The notes: generated from the letters alone by a model not told the origin. DNA of 64,000 nt from Falsiroseomonas sp050563525 (GCF_050563525.1 NZ_JBNXUN010000003.1:124001-188000); one strand, 5' to 3'. Shown: positions 52,506 through 61,261, counted from the stretch's first letter. Translations and numbers: made by a program.

Positions 52506-54374
52506 TCAAGGTCGCGCCTCCGCCACCCGCGCGCCGAAGCCGCCCGGCCCGGGGCGCAATTGCTGGAACGCCTCCACCAGCACGTCGCGGGCCAGCGGCG
52601 CCGCCGCGGCGCTGCCGCTGCTGCCATGCTCAACGATGACGGACACGGCAAAGACCGGGTTCTCATGCGGCGCATAGGCCACGAACAGCGCATGCGGCCG
52701 CCATTCGCGCGGCACCTGGCTGACGTTGAAGCCGCGTTCCCGCTGTTCGCGCGTCACCCGTCGCACCTGCGTAGTTCCGGTCTTGCCGGCCACCGCGCCC
52801 ATCTCGGGCGGGATGCGGGCGACGCGGGCGGTGCCGCCGGCCTCGTTCACCACCGCCCACATCGCCTCCCGCACCAGGCGGAGATTGGCTTCGGGGATGC
52901 CGAGGCTCGGCCAATCCTCCGCCCGTGTGCCGCGCACCGGACGGCCGCCGATGCTGCGGGTCAGATGCGGCTGCACGGCGCGGCCTGTCGCCAGCCGCGC
53001 CGTCATGGTCGCCAGTTGCAGCGGCGTCAGCTGGTAGAAGCCCTGGCCGATGCCGTGCACCACCGTATCCCCCAGCGCCCAGGACCCGCCCTGCGCCTGG
53101 CGCCATTCGCGCGTCGGCATCAGCCCGGCGCGGATGCCCGGCAGCTCGATCTCCAGCGGCACGCCGAGCCCGAAGCGGCGACCCATCGCGGCGATGCGGT
53201 CGATACCGAGCCGCTTGGCCATCTCGTAGAAATAGACGTCGCAGGAGACCTTCAGCGCGCCGCGCATGTCCAGGCCGCCATGGCCGCTGCGGTTCCAGCA
53301 ATGGAAGCGCGACGCGCCGAGGTCCATGTGGCCCGGGCAGTGCACCCGCTCGCCCGGCGTCACCACGCGCGCCTCCAGCGCCGCCAGCGCCACCACCATC
53401 TTGAAGGTGGACCCAGGTGCGTAAAGGCCGTTGGTCGCCTTGTTGATCAGCGGCGTGCCGCGGTGGCGCGTCCAGTCCCGCCACTGCGCCTGGGATACGC
53501 CGGCGTTGAACAGGTTGGGGTCGAACGAAGGCTGCGTCGCCATCGCCAGCACCTCCCCGTTCCGCGCATCCATCAGCACGACGGAGGTGCCTTCCTCGAT
53601 CTTGCCGCGCAGGGTTCGCGTCAGCGCCGCATCGACGGAAAGCTGCACATCCTGGCCCTGCACCCCCTCGCGCCGGTCCAGCTCACGGATGATGCGGCCG
53701 ACGGCGTTGACCTCCATCTGCACCGCCCCCGCCCGCCCCCGCAGCGCCAGGTCGTGATGCCGCTCGACGCCGGAACGGCCGACGCGGATGCCCGGCAGTT
53801 CCAGCAACGGGTCGCCATCCATGTCGCGCTCGGCCGGCGGCGCGACGTAGCCGACGATGTGCGCCAGATGCTCGGCTTCCGGGTAGATGCGCGTGGTGCC
53901 GACATCGACGCTGATGCCCGGCAGGTCCGGCGCGTTCAGTTCGATCCGCGCCATCTCCTCCCAGGTCAGGAAATCCCGCACCGTCACCGGCACGAAGCGG
54001 CGGCGGCGGCGCACGTCGCGCTCGATGCGGGTGCGCTCGGCCTCGGTCAGGGGGACGATGCGGCTGAAGGTCTCCAGCGTCGCGGCAACGTCAGTGGTCT
54101 GTTCCGCCGTCAGCAGGGCGCGCCAATTCAGCTGGTTGCCGGCGATCACCTGGCCGGTGCGGTCCAGGACGCGGCCGCGCGGTGGCGCCAGCAGCCGGGC
54201 CGAGAGGCGATTCTCCTCGGCCAGCGTCGCATAGCGCTCCCCCTGGTCCACCTGCAGCCAGTGCAGCCGATGCGCCAGGAAGCCGAGCAGCCCCATCTGG
54301 CCGAGGCCCAGCGCCAGGGCGCGGCGGCTGAAGATGCCGCGGACCCTCTCCTCCTCCCTCTGCTTGCGCGACAT
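52506..54374 (-). CDS. mrdA: Penicillin-binding protein 2 (class B PBP, elongasome transpeptidase)
   Basis: 622 residues. A short cytoplasmic tail is followed by one membrane anchor (ALALGLGQMGLLGFLAHRLHW), the pedestal domain with IAGNQLNWRALL, and the transpeptidase domain. There the active Ser322 lies in GSTFKMVVAL (SxxK), the second motif is SCD in SCDVYFYEMAK, and the KTG is in GKTGTTQVR. PBP2 cross-links lateral wall peptidoglycan with RodA in the rod complex. It is located between mreD and rodA as in most alphaproteobacteria; it is the target of mecillinam-type beta-lactams. Confidence 0.95.
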   Translation of the reverse strand: MSRKQREEERVRGIFSRRALALGLGQMGLLGFLAHRLHWLQVDQGERYATLAEENRLSARLLAPPRGRVLDRTGQVIAGNQLNWRALLTAEQTTDVAATLETFSRIVPLTEAERTRIERDVRRRRRFVPVTVRDFLTWEEMARIELNAPDLPGISVDVGTTRIYPEAEHLAHIVGYVAPPAERDMDGDPLLELPGIRVGRSGVERHHDLALRGRAGAVQMEVNAVGRIIRELDRREGVQGQDVQLSVDAALTRTLRGKIEEGTSVVLMDARNGEVLAMATQPSFDPNLFNAGVSQAQWRDWTRHRGTPLINKATNGLYAPGSTFKMVVALAALEARVVTPGERVHCPGHMDLGASRFHCWNRSGHGGLDMRGALKVSCDVYFYEMAKRLGIDRIAAMGRRFGLGVPLEIELPGIRAGLMPTREWRQAQGGSWALGDTVVHGIGQGFYQLTPLQLATMTARLATGRAVQPHLTRSIGGRPVRGTRAEDWPSLGIPEANLRLVREAMWAVVNEAGGTARVARIPPEMGAVAGKTGTTQVRRVTREQRERGFNVSQVPREWRPHALFVAYAPHENPVFAVSVIVEHGSSGSAAAAPLARDVLVEAFQQLRPGPGGFGARVAEARP

Positions 54375-54530
54375 TCTACATAGCCCTCAAGCGGCGGGCG
54401 CGCGCTTGCCGGCGCGCCGGTGCACTGCCGCGCCGTCGTGGAAGGCAGGTTGGGCGCGGGCCGCATTCGCGGCCTCGGGCCGCGGAAGTGCGCGGCCCGC
54501 CCGTGCCGAGGGCAGGGCACATTGGACAGG

Positions 54531-55064
54531 TCACGCCACCTCCTCCGCCCGCCGCATCACGCCATGGATGCGGCTGAGCACGAAGGCGAAGGCCGGGTAC
54601 AGCCCCGCGGTCAGCGCCGCCTGGTACAGGGCCGGCGCGAAGGCGGGCAGGCTCCAGGCCAGCAGCGCGGTCAGCAGCCAGCCCAGCGCGGCGGTGCCGG
54701 CGGCGAAGGTGCAGAAGGCGAGCCAGACGGCGAGGAAGGATCGCCGCACCAGGAAGCGCCGCCAGGCCACGGCCACCGCATGCGCCACCAGCAGCGTCAC
54801 CACCCCGATGCCGAGCGGCGACATGGTCAACAGGTCCTGCAGCAGCCCCAGCACGAACACCGCCGGCGGCGGCATGGCGCCAGGCCGGAACACGGACCAG
54901 AAGACGATGCAGGGCAGCGCCGCGGCCGGGACCATGGCCGGCACCCCGGTCGGCCCCGCCGCCAGCACCATCAGCAGCACCGTGCTGAGCGAGGGAAACA
55001 CCGCCCGCGCCAGGTCGTCGAGCTGCCGCAGCAGCCCGGGCGAGGGTTCCTTGCGGCCAACCAT
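54531..55064 (-). CDS. mreD: Rod-shape-determining protein MreD
   Basis: 177 residues with about five membrane helices (FPSLSTVLLMVLAAGPTGVP, VFVLGLLQDLLTMSPLGIGV, VTLLVAHAVAVAWRRFLVRR, LAFCTFAAGTAALGWLLTAL and the C-terminal GLYPAFAFVLSRIHGVM). MreD sequences vary, and the central GLLQDLLTMSPLG with its Asp and Pro is the best mark. It anchors the elongasome in the inner membrane together with MreC. It starts 33 bp after mreC, and 156 bp separate its stop from mrdA. Confidence 0.88.
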   Translation of the reverse strand: MVGRKEPSPGLLRQLDDLARAVFPSLSTVLLMVLAAGPTGVPAMVPAAALPCIVFWSVFRPGAMPPPAVFVLGLLQDLLTMSPLGIGVVTLLVAHAVAVAWRRFLVRRSFLAVWLAFCTFAAGTAALGWLLTALLAWSLPAFAPALYQAALTAGLYPAFAFVLSRIHGVMRRAEEVA

Positions 55065-55097
55065 CAGGACCCGGCGCGGTGCTGCATGGGCCGGCGC

Positions 55098-55961
55098 TCA
55101 GCGCCGCGCCCGCGGCTCGGGGCGCGCGATCGCCTCCGGCGGCAGGATCCCGCCCAGGCCGAAATCGAACAGCCGCACCACGTCCAGCCGATCGGTCCGC
55201 GCGAACAGTTCCACCTCGGCCACCCCGCCCTCGGTCCAGCGCACCACGCCGACCGGCAGGCCGGCGGGAAACTCCACGCCCTCCGCGCTGGTCACCACGC
55301 GCTCGCCCTCCGCCGGGCGGCCGCCTTCGGACCAGTGCTGCAGGCGTGGCCTGGCGCCGTTGGTGCCGACCATCATGGCGCGCAGCCGGCTGCCCTCCAG
55401 GGTCACGGGCAGGCGGCTGTTCATGTCGGTGGCCAGCAGCACGCGGGCCGACCGCGCGCCCACCTCCGTCACCCGCCCGGCGAAGCCACGCTCATCCAGC
55501 GCGATCTGGCCGCGGCGGACCTGGATCTCGGGGGGCACCGTCAGCAGCACGGCGCGGGCATAGACGCCGCCGCCATCCGCCACCACGCGGGCGGTGTGGA
55601 AGGCCGGCGCCCGTTCCGGCACGAAATCCAGCTGCCGGCGCAGCATCGCGTTCTCCGCCTCCAGCGACAGGGCGGCGGCCTGCCAGCGGCGCAGGCGCTC
55701 GTTCTCCTCCACCAGGCGGGCATTCTCCTCACGGAGTTCCAGCAGGTGGCCCAGTTCCGCCACGCCGTCGCGCACCGCGCGGGCAGGTTCGGCGAAGGCG
55801 GCGTAGAAGGGCGTCAGCGCGTCGGCCAGCAGGATGCGCGCGCGCTCCGCCAGCAGGGTGTCCGCCTTGCCGAGCAGCATGGTGCCGAAGGCCGCCGCGA
55901 TCAGCACCGGCAGGGACAGCCGCGCCAGGGCCTGGCGGAGCGGAATGCTCAGTCGGATCAC
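55098..55961 (-). CDS. mreC: Rod-shape-determining protein MreC
   Basis: 287 residues. An N-terminal membrane segment (LARLSLPVLIAAAFGTMLLG) leads to a coiled coil (LGHLLELREENARLVEENER), the usual dimerising helix of MreC. Two beta-barrel domains follow with RVVADGGGVYARAVLLTV, VTEVGARSARVLLATDMNSR and EGERVVTSAEGVEFPAGLPV. In the periplasm MreC links MreB filaments to PBP2 and activates it. It lies 38 bp after mreB and 33 bp before mreD. Confidence 0.93.
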   Translation of the reverse strand: MIRLSIPLRQALARLSLPVLIAAAFGTMLLGKADTLLAERARILLADALTPFYAAFAEPARAVRDGVAELGHLLELREENARLVEENERLRRWQAAALSLEAENAMLRRQLDFVPERAPAFHTARVVADGGGVYARAVLLTVPPEIQVRRGQIALDERGFAGRVTEVGARSARVLLATDMNSRLPVTLEGSRLRAMMVGTNGARPRLQHWSEGGRPAEGERVVTSAEGVEFPAGLPVGVVRWTEGGVAEVELFARTDRLDVVRLFDFGLGGILPPEAIARPEPRARR

Positions 55962-55999
55962 GCGCGCCCCCCTTCAACCCATGGTCAGCCGCCTTCCCT

Positions 56000-57043
56000 T
56001 CAGTACATCGAAGACAGCACGTGGCGAAGTCGCTTCATGTCCTCCAGCGCCCGGCCGGTTCCAAGCGCAACGCAGGACAGCGCATCTTCCGCCACCACCA
56101 CCGGCAGCCCCGTCGCATCGCGCAGCACGCCGTCCAGCCGGTGCAGCAGGGCGCCGCCGCCGGTCAGCACGATGCCCTTGTCGACGATATCCGCGGCGAG
56201 TTCCGGCGGCGTGTTCTCCAGCGCCACCCGCACCGCCTCGACGATCTGTATGACCGGCTCGTAAAGGCTTTCCGAAATCTGCCGCTGGCTGACCACCACT
56301 TCCCGCGGCACGCCGTTCATCAGGTCGCGGCCCTTCACCTCGGTCAGCGGGCCTTCCTCACCCTCCCATGGCGGCGCGGCGGCGCCGATCTCCATCTTGA
56401 TGCGCTCGGCGGTGCTCTCGCCGATCAGCAGGTTATGGTTGCGACGGATATAGGAGATGATGGCCTCGTCCATCTTGTCGCCACCGACCCGCACGGACCG
56501 CGCGTAGACGATGCCGCCGAGCGAGATCACCGCCACTTCGGTGGTGCCGCCGCCGATGTCGACCACCATGGACCCGGACGGCTCCGTCACCGGCAGCCCC
56601 GCCCCGATCGCGGCGGCCATCGGCTCCTCGATCAGCAGCACCTTCCGCGCACCCGCGCTTTCGGCGGATTCCTGGATCGCGCGGCGCTCCACGGCGGTGG
56701 ACCCGGAGGGGACGCAGACGATGATCAACGGCGAGGCGAAGGACCGCCGGTTGTGCACCTTGCGGATGAAATGCTTGATCATTTCCTCCGCCACCTCGAA
56801 ATCGGCGATCACGCCATCCCGGAGCGGCCGGATGGCAGCAATATTGCCGGGGGTGCGGCCGAGCATCAGCTTGGCCTCCTCGCCCACCGCCAGCACCTGC
56901 TTCTTGCCACGATGGTCGGAGATCGCGACGACGGAGGGCTCGTTCAGCACGATGCCCCGCCCCTTCACATAGACCAGCGTGTTGGCGGTGCCGAGGTCGA
57001 TGGCCATGTCAGCCGAGAGGAAGCCGAACAGGCGAGAAAACAT
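56000..57043 (-). CDS. mreB: Actin-like cell shape protein MreB
   Basis: 347 residues from the ATG at 57043 (MFSRLFGFLSADMAIDLGTA). The actin-fold ATP site has MAIDLGTANTLVYVKGRGIV, the second phosphate loop is MVVDIGGGTTEVAVISLGGI and the adenosine motif is GIVLTGGGALLHRLDGVL. An N-terminal amphipathic helix (FSRLFGFLSA) anchors it to the membrane. MreB filaments guide lateral wall synthesis. It is the first gene of the mreB-mreC-mreD-mrdA-rodA cluster; transcription probably starts in the 254-bp gap to the lipoprotein gene. Confidence 0.96.
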   Translation of the reverse strand: MFSRLFGFLSADMAIDLGTANTLVYVKGRGIVLNEPSVVAISDHRGKKQVLAVGEEAKLMLGRTPGNIAAIRPLRDGVIADFEVAEEMIKHFIRKVHNRRSFASPLIIVCVPSGSTAVERRAIQESAESAGARKVLLIEEPMAAAIGAGLPVTEPSGSMVVDIGGGTTEVAVISLGGIVYARSVRVGGDKMDEAIISYIRRNHNLLIGESTAERIKMEIGAAAPPWEGEEGPLTEVKGRDLMNGVPREVVVSQRQISESLYEPVIQIVEAVRVALENTPPELAADIVDKGIVLTGGGALLHRLDGVLRDATGLPVVVAEDALSCVALGTGRALEDMKRLRHVLSSMY

Positions 57044-57237
57044 GCGGCCGGAACCTTCCTGAGGCGGAGTGTAACACCGCGCCATGCGGTCAGCCTCGCC
57101 GGCCCGGGGTTCGATCCGGGTGCGGCGCGACCCGGGTCCGATGGTCCGGCGGGAGGCGCTCCGATACCCCTCCCCCGCCTCCTGCTCAAGTCCTGTTGAT
57201 CAACCACGCAGCGCAATCCGAAATCGCAACGTCCCCT

Positions 57238-57262
57238 GCAACCGAATCGCTTACGGGACGTT
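57238..57262 (+). promoter_or_regulatory. Candidate EcfG promoter (one mismatch) before the glycine-zipper lipoprotein gene
   Basis: Reads GCAAC, 16 bases, CGTT against the consensus GGAAC-N16/17-CGTT. It ends 35 bp before the GTG start of the lipoprotein, a normal promoter distance. It shares spacing with the perfect site before the DUF1328 gene. Confidence 0.45.
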
Positions 57263-57297
57263 ATGATTGACGGGACAGTCATCAAGGAGATTTCGCT

Positions 57298-57531
57298 GTG
57301 CGCAAGCTTACCATGGTAGTGCTGATGGCGGCCGGTCTGGCCGCCTGCGGCCAGAGCACGGGCGACCGTGCGGTGTCCGGCGGCCTGCTCGGGGCCGGCG
57401 CGGGTGCGGCGATCGGGTCGCTCAGCGGCAGCGCCGGAACCGGCGCGCTGCTCGGTGGCGCCGCGGGTGCCGCGGGCGGCGCGCTGACCAGCCCCGGGAC
57501 GGTCAACCTCGGCCGTCCCGCCTGGCGCTGA
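57298..57531 (+). CDS. Small glycine-zipper lipoprotein
   Basis: 77 residues with a GTG start (AGGAG 8 bases upstream). The signal peptide ends in a lipobox, LAAC at residues 14-17, so Cys17 would carry the lipid. The mature part is Gly/Ala-rich with GxxxG repeats (LLGAGAGAAIGSLSGSAG, LLGGAAGAAGGAL), a glycine zipper able to insert into membranes. Related small lipoproteins are common stress-induced envelope proteins; a possible EcfG promoter upstream supports that. It may stiffen or permeabilise the outer membrane; the role is unproven. Confidence 0.75.
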   Translation: MRKLTMVVLMAAGLAACGQSTGDRAVSGGLLGAGAGAAIGSLSGSAGTGALLGGAAGAAGGALTSPGTVNLGRPAWR

Positions 57532-57537
57532 ACGGCC

Positions 57538-57565
57538 AGCGCCGGGGGTCCCCCCACCCGGCGCT
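57538..57565. terminator. Hairpin after the lipoprotein gene
   Basis: Perfect 9-bp arms AGCGCCGGG / CCCGGCGCT starting 6 bp after the stop codon. There is no T-run, so this may be a stabilising 3' end or a weak terminator. Confidence 0.45.
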
Positions 57566-57627
57566 CCGCTGAAGGCGTGGCCGTCATCCCGTGGCCCGGG
57601 ATGGCGGCCTTATTCATATCAGCGGCG

Positions 57628-57726
57628 CCGAAGCCTTTCCCTCAGCTGCGCCGAAGCCTTTCCCTCAGCTGCGCCGCAGCCCGTCCCTCAGCTGCGCCGC
57701 AGCCCTTCCCTCAGCTGCGCCGCAGC
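57628..57726. repeat. 23-bp direct tandem repeat, four copies plus a partial fifth
   Basis: The unit is CCGAAGCC-TTTCCCT-CAGCTGCG (23 bp). Copies 1 and 2 are identical, and copies 3 and 4 differ by 1-3 bases (CCGCAGCCC variants). The array abuts and overlaps the 3' end of the ABC transporter gene, whose stop codon (57711-57713) lies inside the last full unit, so on that strand the units would be extra copies of its terminal codons. 23 bp is not a multiple of three, so the copies change frame. This looks like slippage or a recombination-derived array. Confidence 0.85.
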
Positions 57727-59555
57727 ATGCGCCGCAGCGCCGCCCGGCTTCCGGACAGCCCATCGCCGCGCCCAGCGCGGGCCGGCTTGCGACGCACCTG
57801 CAACCGCGCCCCATCGGGGGCCCGCAGCAGTTGCAGGGTACGGTCGTGATAGACATCCAGGCCCGGCCGGTGACCGATCGAGACCAGCGCCGTGCCCGCC
57901 AGTTCCTCCCGGAACAGACGCATCATGGAATCCTGATTCTCGTCATCCAGCGCCGCCGTCGCCTCGTCCAGGAACACCCATCGCGGCCGGTGCAGCAGCA
58001 GGCGGGCGAAGGCCAGGCGCTGCTGCTCGCCAAGCGACAGCACGCGGTCCCAGCGCTCCTCCTCGTCCAGCCGTGCCGCCAGGTGCGGCAGGGCGCAGCG
58101 TTCCAGCGCGGCCAGTTGGTCCGCCTCGGGAAAATCCTTGGGCAGGGCCGGGTAGCACAGCGCGGCGCGCAGCGTGCCCAACGGCAGGTAGGGGCGTTGC
58201 GGCATGAACATCATGTGGGCGCGCGGCGGGATGCGGATCTGCCCGGCACCCCACGGCCACAACCCGGCGATGGCGCGGAACAGCGTCGATTTGCCGCTGC
58301 CGCTCTCGCCCACGATCAGCACCCGCTCGCCGGCCGCGATTTCAACATTGGCGTCCTGGATCACCACGTTGCCGTCCGAATGCGCCACCTGGAGGTCATG
58401 GAACACCAGCCGCTCCGGCTCCGTGCCCGGCTTTTCCTCGACCAGGTCGATCCGCGTCTGGCCGGCCATGGCCTCCGCCATGTCGAAGGTATCCTCCAAA
58501 TCCACCACGCGCTCCACGTGGCTGCGCCAGTCGGCAAGCCGTGGAAAATTATCGACGAACCAGTTCAGCCCGCGCGTCACCTCGAGGAAGGCGGAGCTGA
58601 TCTGCATCAGCACGCCGAGCGTGATGGCGCCCGCGAAGTAGCGCGGGCTCGCCACCAGGATCGGGATGACGCCGACCGCCATGCCATAGGCGGAGGTCAG
58701 CCACATCAGGTTGCGCTCGCGCCCGTACAGCTCCTTCATCACCGACACCACCCGGCCGAAGGCGCGTTGCAGCCCGCGATCCTCGTCCGGCTCGCCCTTG
58801 ATGAGGGCGATGCCCTCGCTGTTCTCCCGCATCCGGATCAGGGCGAAGCGGTGGTCACTCTCGGCCTCGTTGCGGCGGATGTTGATGGAGACCATCGGCC
58901 CGCCGATCACCAGCGTCAGGCCGGAGCCCACCAGCGCATACAGCAGCGCCGCCCAGACCATGTAGCCGGGGATGTCGAATTCGGTACTGCCGAGGGCCAC
59001 GTGCAGCGGCCCCGACAGCGACCACAGGATGCCGAGGAACGATGCCAGGGTAAGGATCGCGCTGAGCAGGCCGATGGCCAGATCCACCGCCATCGCGGTC
59101 GCCCAGCGTGTATTCTCGCTGATCCGCTGGTCGGGATTGTCCGCTGCCCCGGGCAGGAAGTTCAGCTGGTAGTGCCGGCCATGTTCCAGCCAGCGATTCT
59201 GCAGCCGGTGCACCAGCCAGCGGCGCCAGTTCAGCATCAGCGCCTGGCGGGCCCACAGCTGCGCCACCGCGGCGAACATCGCGAGCACCAGCAGCAGGCT
59301 GAACATCCACATCTGGCCGAAGAAGGCCACGCGGTCGCGGTTCTCCAGCGCGTTGAAGAAATCCCGGTTCCACAGATTGAAACGCACCTGCACGCCGATC
59401 TGGAACAGGGTCAGTCCGACCACCGCCAGGGTCAAAAGCCAGGCCTGCCGGCGATCCCCGGGCGAGGTGTAGTAGCCGCGCGCCAAGCGCCAGAAGCGGC
59501 GCATCAGTCCCTCCTGCGGCGGCTGGTCGGGGGCCGCAGGCGCTAGGTCGGACAT
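57711..59555 (-). CDS. BacA/SbmA-like ABC transporter (fused permease-ATPase)
   Basis: 614 residues. The N-terminal half has six membrane helices in an SbmA/BacA-type fold (LLTLAVVGLTLFQIGVQVRF, MFSLLLVLAMFAAVAQLW, HYQLNFLPGAADNPDQRISE, ILTLASFLGILWSLSG). The C-terminal ATPase has Walker A LIVGESGSGKSTLFRAIAGL, signature LSLGEQQRLAFARLLL and Walker B WVFLDEATAALDD. Family members (BacA, YddA, Rv1819c, human ABCD4) move peptides, cobalamin or very-long-chain fatty acids. The partner TMD-NBD dimer is a homodimer. A 23-bp tandem repeat covers its 3' end. Confidence 0.92.
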   Translation of the reverse strand: MSDLAPAAPDQPPQEGLMRRFWRLARGYYTSPGDRRQAWLLTLAVVGLTLFQIGVQVRFNLWNRDFFNALENRDRVAFFGQMWMFSLLLVLAMFAAVAQLWARQALMLNWRRWLVHRLQNRWLEHGRHYQLNFLPGAADNPDQRISENTRWATAMAVDLAIGLLSAILTLASFLGILWSLSGPLHVALGSTEFDIPGYMVWAALLYALVGSGLTLVIGGPMVSINIRRNEAESDHRFALIRMRENSEGIALIKGEPDEDRGLQRAFGRVVSVMKELYGRERNLMWLTSAYGMAVGVIPILVASPRYFAGAITLGVLMQISSAFLEVTRGLNWFVDNFPRLADWRSHVERVVDLEDTFDMAEAMAGQTRIDLVEEKPGTEPERLVFHDLQVAHSDGNVVIQDANVEIAAGERVLIVGESGSGKSTLFRAIAGLWPWGAGQIRIPPRAHMMFMPQRPYLPLGTLRAALCYPALPKDFPEADQLAALERCALPHLAARLDEEERWDRVLSLGEQQRLAFARLLLHRPRWVFLDEATAALDDENQDSMMRLFREELAGTALVSIGHRPGLDVYHDRTLQLLRAPDGARLQVRRKPARAGRGDGLSGSRAALRRMLRRS

Positions 59556-59561
59556 GGTGCC

Positions 59562-60236
59562 TCAGCGTGAGCCGGATGTTGTGGGGGCCGGCACCGGGCG
59601 CAGCGCGTCGGGCTGTTCGCCGAGCCGATCGGCCACCAACGCGCGCCCGGCCTCGCCCTCGAAGCCAGGACCCTCGGCGGCCAGGCGGGCGCCCTGGCGG
59701 AGCAATCCGCCGAACGCATCGGCACCGCCGGGCGGCAGGATCACCACGGTCCCGTCCTCCAGCACCGCGCCCGCCAACTGGCCCTGCGGCGCGAAATACG
59801 GGGACCGGACGGCGCCGGACACGGCGATGCGGGGCGCGTCCGGACGTGCTCTGCCGCCGAGGCGCCAGTAGAAGCGGTCCACGACGCCCAAAGTCGCATC
59901 CGGCGCCACGGCGAAGGCCAGCATGGTGATGACGGGTGCCTGCCGGGCACGGATGCCCCAGACCACCAGGGTCCGGCCGGGCGGGCCGGCCTCCCGCACC
60001 GCATCCGCGATGTCGGGCGGGAACACCACCTGCGGGCCCTCGCGGAACAGCAGGGCGTCGGTCTCCCCAGCCGGGTTCACCAGGTAGCGTTCGACGGTAC
60101 CGGTGAAGGTCGGCAGTTGCGTCGGGTCGAACCAGAAGCTGGCCTGCGGCGGCGGCGGCTGCGGCTGGGCCTGCCCCACCGTAGCCGAACCGGCTGTCAG
60201 CATCAGAGCCAGCACGCCAGCCGCCATGCCGCGCAT
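59562..60236 (-). CDS. Secreted protein of unknown function
   Basis: 224 residues. The signal peptide is GMAAGVLALMLTAGSATVGQA, followed by a Pro-rich spacer. The mature part starts with FWFDPTQLPTFTGTVERYLV and repeats hydrophobic strands with DALLFREGPQVVFPPDIADA and VVWGIRARQAPVITMLAFA. This is a small beta-rich fold reminiscent of OB-fold or DUF5666-type secreted proteins, but no family was assigned with confidence. It lies just after the DUF1328 gene on the same strand and 7 bp before the ABC transporter start, so it may share the stress promoter. Confidence 0.7.
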   Translation of the reverse strand: MRGMAAGVLALMLTAGSATVGQAQPQPPPPQASFWFDPTQLPTFTGTVERYLVNPAGETDALLFREGPQVVFPPDIADAVREAGPPGRTLVVWGIRARQAPVITMLAFAVAPDATLGVVDRFYWRLGGRARPDAPRIAVSGAVRSPYFAPQGQLAGAVLEDGTVVILPPGGADAFGGLLRQGARLAAEGPGFEGEAGRALVADRLGEQPDALRPVPAPTTSGSR

Positions 60237-60240
60237 CGGC

Positions 60241-60405
60241 TCAACCCTTGCGGAAGGCCCCGAAGATCAGGCTCAGCAGGAACAGCACGATGAAGATGAT
60301 GAACAGGATCTGCGCGATACCGGCCGAGGCCGAGGCGATGCCACCGAACCCGAACAGACCGGCCACCAGTGCGACCACGAGGAAAACCAGCGTCCAGTAT
60401 AGCAT
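60241..60405 (-). CDS. DUF1328 small membrane protein
   Basis: 54 residues, too short for most gene finders: MLYWTLVFLVVALVAGLFGF, then GIASASAGIAQILFIIFIVL, ending LIFGAFRKG. Two membrane helices with the G-x-G-x-x-A-S centre are the DUF1328/YtjA signature. These proteins are often induced by the alphaproteobacterial general stress response, yet their function is unknown. A perfect GGAAC-N16-CGTT promoter lies upstream, 32 bp before the ATG, fitting that view. Confidence 0.92.
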   Translation of the reverse strand: MLYWTLVFLVVALVAGLFGFGGIASASAGIAQILFIIFIVLFLLSLIFGAFRKG

Positions 60406-60436
60406 GACAGTCTCCGGCAGATGACGACGCCGGAAG

Positions 60437-60461
60437 AACGCCTGCCCGCCGGGGTGGTTCC
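60437..60461 (-). promoter_or_regulatory. Perfect EcfG promoter before DUF1328
   Basis: Minus strand reads GGAAC, 16 bases, CGTT, an exact match to the alphaproteobacterial EcfG consensus. The distance to the DUF1328 ATG (32 bp) is a normal leader length. The phyR gene lies on the other side. Confidence 0.75.
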
Positions 60462-60508
60462 GGCCCCGGTGCGAAAACGCAACGCCGCCGCCGCGCCCGG
60501 ACCGGTGG

Positions 60509-61261
60509 CTATACCGTATCCAGGTGCACGCCTCGAGACACCGCCTGGTAGGTGGCGATCGCCAGCGTCGTCGGCTCGAATGGCTTGGTGATGATGAAGG
60601 CCGGCTCCAGGTCCTGGCCGGTCAGCAGCCGCTCCGGATAGGCCGTGACGAAGATCACCGGGGCCTGGTGGTGCTTGAGGATCCGCGCCACCGCGGATGT
60701 GCCATCGCCACCGGCGCCAAGATTCACATCCGCCAGCACCAGGCTCGGCCGCTCCGCCTCCGCGATCGCCACCGCCTCGTCCTCGGTGGAGGCGATCCCC
60801 ACGACCTCGTGCCCCGCCGCCTCGACCAGCTGTTGCAGGTCGAGCGCGATGATCGGCTCATCCTCGATGATCAGCACGCGGGCCACGGCGCCGGCGCGCA
60901 GGTGGCTGCGGGCGGCCTCGATATGGCGCGCGGCGTCCTCCACCGGCAGGCCAAGGACCAGCGCGGCATGATGGGTGTCCAGTTCCTCGAGCGAAGTCAG
61001 CAGCAGCAGCATCCGCCCGGTGCGAGCAATGCCCGGGGAGGACGCCTCCGGCGCCTCGCCCGCCATGCGGCAGATCGCTGCGTACAGCGCGGTGCGGGCG
61101 ACCAGCGGCCCATCGCGTGTGCCGTCTATGGTCGGCACCCCGGCCCGCAGAGCCTGGCCGACCAGCCCGTCGCCCTCCGCCTGGGAACCGGTAAGGGCCC
61201 GCGCGAAGCGGCGCGCATAGGGCAAGGCCCCGATCAGCGCGGCGCGGTCGATCTCGCTCAT
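60509..61261 (-). CDS. phyR: General stress response regulator PhyR
   Basis: 250 residues from the ATG at 61261. The N-terminal half is a sigma-factor mimic with region 2-like LIGALPYARRFARALTGSQAEGD and region 4-like MLLLLTSLEELDTHHAALVL. The C-terminal half is a receiver domain with IIEDEPIIALDLQQL and phosphoacceptor Asp178 in LVLADVNLG. When phosphorylated, the sigma-like part binds NepR and frees the ECF sigma. Divergent from the first ECF gene by 57 bp; NepR and a kinase follow the ECF genes. Confidence 0.95.
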   Translation of the reverse strand: MSEIDRAALIGALPYARRFARALTGSQAEGDGLVGQALRAGVPTIDGTRDGPLVARTALYAAICRMAGEAPEASSPGIARTGRMLLLLTSLEELDTHHAALVLGLPVEDAARHIEAARSHLRAGAVARVLIIEDEPIIALDLQQLVEAAGHEVVGIASTEDEAVAIAEAERPSLVLADVNLGAGGDGTSAVARILKHHQAPVIFVTAYPERLLTGQDLEPAFIITKPFEPTTLAIATYQAVSRGVHLDTV

